18,557 nt of DNA from Sphingobacteriaceae bacterium (GTDB taxonomy: Bacteria > Bacteroidota > Bacteroidia > Sphingobacteriales > Sphingobacteriaceae): the NCBI GenBank assembly GCA_947460275.1, contig CANHHZ010000015.1, positions 1 through 18,557 on the forward strand. Direction: 5' to 3'. Shown piece after piece: positions 6,062 to 12,271 of this stretch. Within the stretch, counting starts at the first letter, position 1; each line of letters starts with the position of its first letter. The notes under the pieces are model-generated. The model saw only the letters and a list, made by a program, of their open reading frames with translations, was not told where the DNA came from and did no database searches. Position numbers and translations under genes: made by a program.

Positions 6062-8119
6062 ATGAACCTAAAAAATTTTCCTTTATTAAATCGTGAAATT
6101 AGTTGGCTGCATTTTAATGAGCGGGTTTTGCAGGAGGCTGCCGATGAAACGGTGCCTTTAATAGAACGCATTAAGTTTTTGGCCATTTTTTCTTCAAATT
6201 TAGAGGAGTTTTATCGGGTAAGGGTGGCTACCCTGAGCAGGTTGGTCAATTTAAATGAAAAAGCCAAAACCTTATTGGGTTTTGATCCTAAAAAAATATT
6301 AAACGAAATCAAAAATATCGTTGTAAAACACGAGCGCAAGTTTGAAAGCCTATTCGAAGATATTTTTATAACCCAATTAGGGAAGCAGAAAATTTTTATT
6401 TTAAGTCATACCCAACTCAATGTAGCCAGGGGCCAATTTGTGCGAAATCATTTTAGAGATAAAATTTTATCAAACTTAGTGCCCATAATTATAAATTCGG
6501 ATAAACCTTTTCCCGAGTTGAAAGACCGTTCTCTTTATTTTTTCGTTCGCTTAACAAAAACTGGAACTAAAAAGAGCCAAAAATATGCACTCATTGAGCT
6601 GCCCAATAATTTATCTCGTTTTTTAGTTTTGCCAGAAACAAATGGTCTAAAATTTATTATTTTATTGGAAGATATCATCAAGTATTGCTTAGATGATATT
6701 TTTTATATGCTCAACTATCTGCAAATTGAGGCATTTTCTATTCAACTGACTAGAGATGCAGAGCTCGAAATTGATAAAAATGTAAGTGATAAATTTATCG
6801 AAGAACTTAAAGCAAGTTTAGATAAGCGGCGCAAAGGAAAACCAATGCGTTTGTTGTATGATACTGAAATGCCTTTCGAAATGCTGTCTGTTTTGATAGC
6901 TCAAATGCACTTGGATGCTGAAAATTTAATTCCTGGTAATCGCTACCATCGTTTTGGGGATTTTATTTCTTTTCCAAATTTAGGTTCCAGCGAATTGGAG
7001 TACAAATCTCTCGAACCCTTAAAAGTAAAAGGTTTACACCGTACCGAAAGTATTTTTAATAAACTTGCCGAAAAAGACTATCTCGTCAATTTACCTTACC
7101 AATCTTACGATTATATCATTTTATTTTTACGAGAGGCGGCCATCGATCCAAAAGTAACCGAAATAAATATTACACTTTATCGCTTGGCCGAAAATTCTAA
7201 GGTGGTCAATGCGCTAATTAACGCTGTAAAAAATGGAAAGAAAGTAAATTGCCTGTTAGAGCTCAAAGCAAGGTTTGATGAAAAGAGCAATATTTATTGG
7301 ACCACTAAGTTGATGGAGGCAGGGGTAAACGTAAACTATGGTTTAGACGATTATAAAGTGCATTCAAAAATTTGTTTGGTTCGCCGAATGGAAAAGGGCA
7401 AAGCGGTTTATTATGCAAATTTGGCCACTGGAAATTTTAACGAAAAAACAGCTAGAATTTATGGCGACCACAGTATTTTTACGTCAAAAAAAGAAATCAC
7501 ATCAGATTTGATAAAGCTATTTCATGCCTTAAATAAAGGAAAAGTAGCCAAAGGATTTAAATATTTGATCGTTTCGCCACTCGAATCAAGAGATAAAATA
7601 TACGAACTCATCCATCGAGAAATTAAAAATGCCAAGGCCGCTAAGCCTGCTTATATCATTTTGAAGGTAAACAGTTTGGCCGATGAAGGGATCATTAAAA
7701 AATTGTACGAAGCCAACAATGCAGGTGTAAACATTAAATTAATTGTACGGGGTATTTGTTGCTTGGTGCCTGGTGTAGTGGGTTTTAGCGAAAACATTAA
7801 AGTGATTAGCATTATAGATAAATATTTGGAACATGCCCGAATATTTATTTTTTGTAATGACGGCAAAGAAGAAATGTTTTTGTCATCTGCTGATTTGATG
7901 ACCCGAAATTTTGAACATAGGGTAGAAGTAGGGTTTCCAATTTTAGACAAAGAGGTACAAGAAGAAATTAGAGAAATTATCGATTTTCAATTGCAAGACA
8001 ATGTAAAAGCAAGAGACATTACGGTAAAAAACAACAATAGTTATCATAAAAATAGGTTAAAGATTAAAGTGAGGGCTCAGGTACAAACTTATAATTACCT
8101 TAAAAATAAGCACCAATAA
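6062..8119 (+). CDS. ppk1: Polyphosphate kinase 1
   Basis: A 685-residue Ppk1, normal length. The N-domain starts with NREISWLHFNERVLQEA (10-26) and NLEEFYRVR, as in E. coli. The YHRFGDFISFPNL segment and the first PLD-like catalytic domain follow. The phosphorylated histidine is His434 in YKVHSKICLV (E. coli His435) and the second catalytic histidine is His591 in YLEHARIF (E. coli His592). The enzyme reversibly transfers the ATP gamma-phosphate onto polyphosphate. I use the ATG at 6062: an upstream in-frame TTG (6041) would add only seven residues not seen in the family. A one-mismatch -7 element, CAACTTTG (6013-6020), may serve as promoter. The stop overlaps the ppx ATG by one base, so the two are co-expressed. 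Confidence 0.96.
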   Translation: MNLKNFPLLNREISWLHFNERVLQEAADETVPLIERIKFLAIFSSNLEEFYRVRVATLSRLVNLNEKAKTLLGFDPKKILNEIKNIVVKHERKFESLFEDIFITQLGKQKIFILSHTQLNVARGQFVRNHFRDKILSNLVPIIINSDKPFPELKDRSLYFFVRLTKTGTKKSQKYALIELPNNLSRFLVLPETNGLKFIILLEDIIKYCLDDIFYMLNYLQIEAFSIQLTRDAELEIDKNVSDKFIEELKASLDKRRKGKPMRLLYDTEMPFEMLSVLIAQMHLDAENLIPGNRYHRFGDFISFPNLGSSELEYKSLEPLKVKGLHRTESIFNKLAEKDYLVNLPYQSYDYIILFLREAAIDPKVTEINITLYRLAENSKVVNALINAVKNGKKVNCLLELKARFDEKSNIYWTTKLMEAGVNVNYGLDDYKVHSKICLVRRMEKGKAVYYANLATGNFNEKTARIYGDHSIFTSKKEITSDLIKLFHALNKGKVAKGFKYLIVSPLESRDKIYELIHREIKNAKAAKPAYIILKVNSLADEGIIKKLYEANNAGVNIKLIVRGICCLVPGVVGFSENIKVISIIDKYLEHARIFIFCNDGKEEMFLSSADLMTRNFEHRVEVGFPILDKEVQEEIREIIDFQLQDNVKARDITVKNNNSYHKNRLKIKVRAQVQTYNYLKNKHQ

Positions 8120-9000
8120 TGTTAAGATATGCTGCAATAGATATAGGCTCAAATGCTGTAAGGTTGTTGATTGCTGATATTTCAAAAAAAGAAAAAGGCT
8201 ATGGTTTTAAAAAAAACACACTAGTAAGGGTGCCTTTACGTTTGGGCGATGATGCTTTTTTGGACCATAAAATATCGCTTAAAAAAATTGACGATTTGGT
8301 AAAAACCATGGTGTCATTTAAAAATTTAATGGATGTTTATAAAGTTACTCACTATTTGGCTTGTGCAACCTCTGCCATGCGTGAAGCTGAAAATGGTGCT
8401 GAAATTATTAAACTAATTAAGGAAAAAGCCAATTTAGATTTAGAAATTATTGAGGGGAAACGAGAAGCCAATATCATCTATGCCAACCATATCGAAGAAA
8501 ATTTGGATGTTAAAAAAAGCTACTTATATATTGATGTTGGTGGGGGAAGTACTGAAATTTCTGTGTTTGTAAATCAACGACTTGTAGCTTCAAAATCTTT
8601 TAACATTGGTACCATACGTATTTTGGACAACCAAGACAAATCAGAAACTTGGCAAGAAATGAAGGAATGGATAAGAAAGCATACCAAAGAAATTAAAAAC
8701 TTAGCAGGAATTGGTACTGGTGGAAACATCAATAAGCTATTCCGAATGTCGGAAACAAAAGAAGACCAACCCCTTAGCTTTTTAAAGTTAAAGAAAATGT
8801 ACGTCGAGCTGAGTAGTTATTCTTTAAAAGAACGCATTGCTGTTTTAAAACTAAACCCTGATAGGGCAGATGTTATTATTCCGGCTTGCGAAATTTACAT
8901 TACTTTAATGAGGTGGGCAGCGATAAAAGAAATTTATGTACCTAAAGTGGGTATGGTTGATGGGATGATCAACTTGCTGATAGAAGAAAACCTAGTGTAG
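8119..9000 (+). CDS. ppx: Exopolyphosphatase / guanosine pentaphosphatase family protein (short form)
   Basis: A 293-residue Ppx/GppA protein with the ASKHA fold. Motifs: phosphate-1 AIDIGSNAVRLLIAD (6-20), CATSAMREAENG (82-93), phosphate-2 IDVGGGSTE (138-146). The glutamate equivalent to the catalytic E121 of E. coli Ppx is Glu116 in EGKREA; the residue before it, Glu in most members, is Arg115. The protein stops after the catalytic core: E. coli Ppx (513 residues) has an extra C-terminal helical HD-like part that is absent here. Members release phosphate from polyphosphate ends, or convert pppGpp to ppGpp. The 1-nt overlap with ppk1 favours polyphosphate as substrate, but pppGpp cannot be excluded. 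It is the last gene before a repeat cluster. Confidence 0.92.
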   Translation: MLRYAAIDIGSNAVRLLIADISKKEKGYGFKKNTLVRVPLRLGDDAFLDHKISLKKIDDLVKTMVSFKNLMDVYKVTHYLACATSAMREAENGAEIIKLIKEKANLDLEIIEGKREANIIYANHIEENLDVKKSYLYIDVGGGSTEISVFVNQRLVASKSFNIGTIRILDNQDKSETWQEMKEWIRKHTKEIKNLAGIGTGGNINKLFRMSETKEDQPLSFLKLKKMYVELSSYSLKERIAVLKLNPDRADVIIPACEIYITLMRWAAIKEIYVPKVGMVDGMINLLIEENLV

Positions 9001-9127
9001 TGCTTTTAGTTAAAAAATCCCTAATGCTGTTCTTGAAAGGCATTGTCACGATTTTAATCATCAAACCTTAAAAAAAAGTGATCGTCATGCTCAGCTTGAC
9101 TGGGCATCTTTTGTGAAAAGTTTTATG

Positions 9128-9159
9128 CGAAAGATCCTGAGCTAAACTCAGGATGACGG
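9128..9159 (+). repeat. 32-bp repeat copy 1
   Basis: Begins CGAAAGATCCTGAGC and ends ACTCAGGATGACGG. It has an internal hairpin of 8-bp arms ATCCTGAG/CTCAGGAT with loop CTAAA. Confidence 0.85.
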
Positions 9160-9166
9160 ATGAGCT

Positions 9167-9186
9167 AACCCGATAGCTATCGGGTT
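9167..9186. repeat. Perfect 20-bp palindrome
   Basis: AACCCGATAG followed by its exact reverse complement CTATCGGGTT, sitting between repeat copies 1 and 2. The CCCGATAGCTATCGGG type of palindrome is, as far as I recall, recurrent in Bacteroidota intergenic DNA. Confidence 0.9.
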
Positions 9187-9202
9187 GTTTCAGTAACTTT
9201 TT

Positions 9203-9234
9203 CGAAAGATCCTGAGCTGAACTCAGGATGACGG
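9203..9234 (+). repeat. 32-bp repeat copy 2
   Basis: Same as copy 1 except the hairpin loop reads CTGAA instead of CTAAA. Confidence 0.85.
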
Positions 9235-9243
9235 ATGTATTTT

Positions 9244-9271
9244 AAAAGTGATCGTCAAAAAGTGATCGTCA
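9244..9271 (+). repeat. 14-bp perfect tandem repeat, two units
   Basis: AAAAGTGATCGTCA at 9244-9257 is immediately repeated at 9258-9271. The same sequence opens block A near 9074-9087. The first unit of the tandem looks like a truncated element start left at the block junction. Confidence 0.9.
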
Positions 9272-9276
9272 TGCTG

Positions 9277-9292
9277 TCCCGTACGTACGGGA
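9277..9292. repeat. Perfect 16-bp palindrome
   Basis: TCCCGTAC followed by its exact reverse complement GTACGGGA. It is flanked by GCTG and CAGC, which extend the stem with a one-base bulge. It occupies the left arm of the third repeat unit, as the 20-bp palindrome does in the second. Confidence 0.9.
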
Positions 9293-9305
9293 TCAGCAAC
9301 TTTCT

Positions 9306-9337
9306 CGAAAGATCCTGAGCTGAACTCAGGATGATGG
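9306..9337 (+). repeat. 32-bp repeat copy 3
   Basis: As copy 2 (loop CTGAA) with one change near the end, GATGATGG for GATGACGG. Confidence 0.85.
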
Positions 9338-9368
9338 ATGAGCTATCTGGTTGGTTCAGCAACTTTTT

Positions 9369-9400
9369 CGAAAGATCCTGAGCTAAACTCAGGATGACGG
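9369..9400 (+). repeat. 32-bp repeat copy 4
   Basis: Identical to copy 1 (loop CTAAA). It ends 8 bp before the stop of the alkB-like gene on the other strand. Confidence 0.85.
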
Positions 9401-9408
9401 GTATTTAA

Positions 9409-10017
9409 CTACCGTGCAATAGTTCTAAACGTAAGGTTTATCCGCGGTTGCGCCACCATTTTGGTAGGAGGTAAGCGGTGCAACCAATGTGTTTGTGTGG
9501 TGCCCTTCATCACCAACAAACTGCCATGGGCAAGGCTTAGGGCTATGGTTTGTTTGTTCTGTTTGTGCTTAAAAGCAAACTTACGTTCGGCACCGAAGCT
9601 CAAAGAGGCAATTGCCCCATTTTTTTTCAAATCTTTTTCGCCATCGCTGTGCCACGCCATTCCTTCTTCACCGTTATGGTATAAATTTAATAAGCAAGAA
9701 TTGTAGGTCTCGCCTGTTTGTTCTTCGCATATTTTTTTGAGTTCCATCAACTCTTTTGTCCACGGTAAGGCACTTTTAGTGGTGTTAGAATAGGTGTATT
9801 CAAAATTAAAATCACCATACCACGCCACTTTTCGCTTGGTGATAATATGTTTGCCAAATATAACCGCTTCATCGTTTTTCCAGGCGATGTTTTGCAGTAA
9901 GTAATCGAAATAAGTGTTGGCCTCTTGTTGCGTAAATACTTTTCCGTAATAGTTTACGGTGCCATCCACCGGGAGGATGTTTTGGGTGAAATTGGGTTCA
10001 AAACCAAATAAATCCAT
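9409..10017 (-). CDS. AlkB-like Fe(II)/2-oxoglutarate dioxygenase
   Basis: A 202-residue protein of the AlkB superfamily, resembling ALKBH2/3-like bacterial members rather than E. coli AlkB. Iron ligands are His123 and Asp125 (AWHSDGEKDL) and His180 (THWLHRLPPT). Arg192 and Arg198 (PRINLTFR) fit the C-terminal 2-oxoglutarate-binding arginines (RxNxTFR). The strand ASLSFGAERKFAFKHK (137-152) is also typical. Such enzymes remove alkyl groups oxidatively from damaged bases (1-methyladenine, 3-methylcytosine), releasing formaldehyde. The substrate here (DNA or RNA) is not decided by sequence. It begins 3 nt after pgl stops and appears to be the last gene of the gnd-zwf-pgl unit, an unusual place for a repair enzyme. 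Confidence 0.92.
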   Translation of the reverse strand: MDLFGFEPNFTQNILPVDGTVNYYGKVFTQQEANTYFDYLLQNIAWKNDEAVIFGKHIITKRKVAWYGDFNFEYTYSNTTKSALPWTKELMELKKICEEQTGETYNSCLLNLYHNGEEGMAWHSDGEKDLKKNGAIASLSFGAERKFAFKHKQNKQTIALSLAHGSLLVMKGTTQTHWLHRLPPTKMVAQPRINLTFRTIAR

Positions 10018-10020
10018 TGT

Positions 10021-10743
10021 TTAAGCGAGTAAAGACGCTGCTTCCTCATCCACAAACCAATCTAAATTACCATTTACAGGTTGGATCAACTGTGCTGGAA
10101 ATTTTGAATAATTTACCTCTTGTTTATTGAGTACTGCACTTAATGCTTCGGCCTTGTTTGGTCCAAAAGTAATAAAAGCAATATTTTTGGCTTGATTGAT
10201 TAATGGAGCTGTTAAACTCACTCTATAGGTATTTAATTTTTCTACAAAAACACTTTCAACGCCAGCATTAGTTTTAGCTACCAAATCGGTGTGTGGAAAT
10301 ATAGAGGCCGTATGCGCATCATCGCCCATGCCCAATAAAATCAAATCGAAAACAATTTTTTCGTGGTTAAAATGTTTAGCTAACTTTTCTTCATAGGCCT
10401 TGGCAGCTTCCTGTGGGCTTAAAGTAGTGTCAAAGTAAAAAATATGATGTTCAGGAGTTTTTAAATGATCAAAAAAGTTTTCTTTAGCCATTAAACCATT
10501 GTAATCTGTATGGTGGGGCAAAACATTTCGTTCGTCGCCAAAAAAGAAATACACTTTTGACCAATCGATTTTGTCTTTATAAGTGGTCGATAATTCTTTA
10601 TACAAAGTTTTTGGCGAGCTTCCACCGGTAAGCACAAAATCAAATCTCCCTTTGTTTTTAATCGCTTCATTCGCAATATTAATCACGTAAAGCGCTAAAT
10701 GATGATGGAGTTCGGTTAGGGTTTGAAAACGATGTAAGTTCAT
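10021..10743 (-). CDS. pgl: 6-phosphogluconolactonase
   Basis: A 240-residue SugI/DevB-type lactonase. Motifs: FVLTGGSSPKTLY (about 36-48), YFFFGDERNVLPHHTDYN (about 65-82), and LILLGMGDDAHTASIFP (about 134-150), the family's active-site stretch with the conserved His. It hydrolyses 6-phosphogluconolactone to 6-phosphogluconate, the step between Zwf and Gnd. I use the ATG at 10741-10743, 9 nt after the zwf stop; an in-frame TTG three codons upstream (10752) is adjacent to that stop and adds no family sequence. The order gnd, zwf, pgl on one strand with tiny gaps supports a single transcript for the whole oxidative pentose phosphate branch. Confidence 0.94.
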   Translation of the reverse strand: MNLHRFQTLTELHHHLALYVINIANEAIKNKGRFDFVLTGGSSPKTLYKELSTTYKDKIDWSKVYFFFGDERNVLPHHTDYNGLMAKENFFDHLKTPEHHIFYFDTTLSPQEAAKAYEEKLAKHFNHEKIVFDLILLGMGDDAHTASIFPHTDLVAKTNAGVESVFVEKLNTYRVSLTAPLINQAKNIAFITFGPNKAEALSAVLNKQEVNYSKFPAQLIQPVNGNLDWFVDEEAASLLA

Positions 10744-10752
10744 TTTTAGCAA

Positions 10753-12264
10753 TTATTTTTCTTTTAGAGGAAGTGTAAACCAATGAAAACCATCTCTGGC
10801 AATCAAAGCTTCGGCGGTTTCTGGCCCCCAGCTATCTGCCGTGTAGTTTGGAAAATTTAAGGAGGTTTTGTTTTCCCAAGCATGAATAATTGGCATCACC
10901 AATTCCCAGGCGGTTTCTACCTGGTCGCCACGCATAAATAGCGTTTGGTCTCCAGTCATGGCGTCCAACAGTAAGGTTTCGTAAGCCTCTGGCGTATCTT
11001 CGCTGTAAGTTCCTTTGTAATCAAACACCATGTCAACCGGGTTGAGCACCATATCTAATCCTGGTCTTTTAGATTGAACTTGTAAGCGGATACTCATTTC
11101 GGGTTGTATGCTTATAATCAATCGGTTTTGTTGCCATGTTTCTGATGTTCCTTCAGAAAATATATGATGGGGTACATCTTTAAATTGTATGGTAATGATG
11201 GAGGAGGTTTGATTTAAACGTTTTCCTGTACGTAAGTAGAAAGGAATTCCTTGCCAACGCCAGTTGTCGATAAAAAATTTAACAGCAGCAAATGTTTCTG
11301 TGTTAGATTGAGGATCAACTCCCTTTTCATTTCTGTAGCCCAATACTTCTTTTCCTTCTACCCAGCCTTTGGTGTATTGACCACGAACGGCATTAAAGCT
11401 AATTTCTTCTTCTGTAAATGGGCGTACAGCCTTTAAAACTTCTACTTTTCTATTTCTAATTTCGTCGGCATTAAAACTTATGGGCGCTTCCATTCCAACC
11501 AAGCAAAGCAGTTGCAACAAGTGATTTTGAATCATGTCGCGTAAAGCTCCGGCACCTTCGTAATAGCCACCTCTATCGCCCACGCCCAATTGTTCGGTTA
11601 CCGAAATTTGTACATGTTCTATGTAAGTTCTGTTCCATAAAGGCTCAAATAATGAATTGGCAAAGCGAAAAGCCATCATATTTTGCACAGTTTCTTTGCC
11701 TAGATAATGATCTATTCTGTAAATCTGTTTTTCGGTAAATATCTCGCTCAGTAACAAATTAAGTTCTTTGGCTGTTTCTAAATCATTGCCAAAAGGTTTT
11801 TCTATAACAATTCTACTGTTGTTTTCGTCTTGAGTTAGTTTGTGCTTACATAAGCTCTTGGCAATAGTGGCGAAGTGGTTTGGCGCAACCGCCAAATAAA
11901 AAATAACTTTTGTTTCTGCGCCAAACTCCTTTTGATAACTGTCGATAGCTACTTTTAAATTTTGAAAGCTATCTTGTTCGCTGATATTAACCGAGCAGTA
12001 ATGAATATTGCTTTCAAATTTATCCCAAATGCTTTTGTCGACTTTCCCGTTTCTCGAAAATTGGTTTACACTATTTAAAAGTTCTTCCTGGTATTTTTGG
12101 TCGCTGTAATTTGTTCGGCCGGTGCCAATAATTGCAAACTTGCTTGGCATGTAACCCTCTCTAAACAAATTGTAGAGTGCAGGTGCCAATTTTCTTTTAT
12201 TTAAATCGCCTGTACCACCAAAAATTACAAATATGGTAGGGTGTACGTTGCTTAATTTTTTCAT
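10753..12264 (-). CDS. zwf: Glucose-6-phosphate 1-dehydrogenase
   Basis: A 503-residue enzyme, normal length. The nucleotide-binding motif is GGTGDLNKRKL (from residue 16), followed by GTGRTNYS whose Arg is placed to meet the NADP 2'-phosphate. The active-site signature RIDHYLGKE spans 183-191, with His185 equivalent to the substrate-binding His of the Leuconostoc enzyme. A second conserved His lies in MIQNHLLQLL. It oxidises glucose 6-phosphate to the lactone with NAD(P). I use the ATG at 12264 (MKKLSNVHPTIFVIFGGTGDL), 7 nt after the gnd stop. An upstream in-frame ATG at 12345 would overlap gnd by 74 nt and add 27 residues without family similarity. Confidence 0.96.
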   Translation of the reverse strand: MKKLSNVHPTIFVIFGGTGDLNKRKLAPALYNLFREGYMPSKFAIIGTGRTNYSDQKYQEELLNSVNQFSRNGKVDKSIWDKFESNIHYCSVNISEQDSFQNLKVAIDSYQKEFGAETKVIFYLAVAPNHFATIAKSLCKHKLTQDENNSRIVIEKPFGNDLETAKELNLLLSEIFTEKQIYRIDHYLGKETVQNMMAFRFANSLFEPLWNRTYIEHVQISVTEQLGVGDRGGYYEGAGALRDMIQNHLLQLLCLVGMEAPISFNADEIRNRKVEVLKAVRPFTEEEISFNAVRGQYTKGWVEGKEVLGYRNEKGVDPQSNTETFAAVKFFIDNWRWQGIPFYLRTGKRLNQTSSIITIQFKDVPHHIFSEGTSETWQQNRLIISIQPEMSIRLQVQSKRPGLDMVLNPVDMVFDYKGTYSEDTPEAYETLLLDAMTGDQTLFMRGDQVETAWELVMPIIHAWENKTSLNFPNYTADSWGPETAEALIARDGFHWFTLPLKEK

Positions 12265-12271
12265 GTTTGGG

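Larger units (their letters stand above)
9001..9408. repeat. Intergenic palindromic repeat cluster (REP-like) between convergent ppx and alkB-like genes
   Basis: No gene is visible. The region holds four copies of a 32-bp unit (9128-9159, 9203-9234, 9306-9337, 9369-9400), three copies of a leader containing AAAAGTGATCGTCA (one truncated), and two long perfect palindromes (9167-9186, 9277-9292). The order is block A (9072-9234), a short spacer, then block B (9257-9400). Left arms beginning CGTCATGCT and right arms ending ATGACG can pair over the whole element, giving a branched stem structure. Lying between two converging genes, the folded RNA may stop transcription from both sides, although no classical U-tract terminator is present. 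Repeats with the ends CGTCAT...ATGACG are, to my knowledge, frequent in Pedobacter-type genomes. No transposase is nearby. Confidence 0.85.

Noticed and set aside
9072..9400. CRISPR array
   Set aside because: Four similar repeats occur, but the spacers are not unique (they align with one another), spacing is irregular, the repeats contain their own hairpin, and no cas gene is near.
10744..10752. TTG start for pgl three codons upstream
   Set aside because: The ATG at 10743 is the normal codon, has reasonable spacing from the zwf stop, and the extra three residues have no support.
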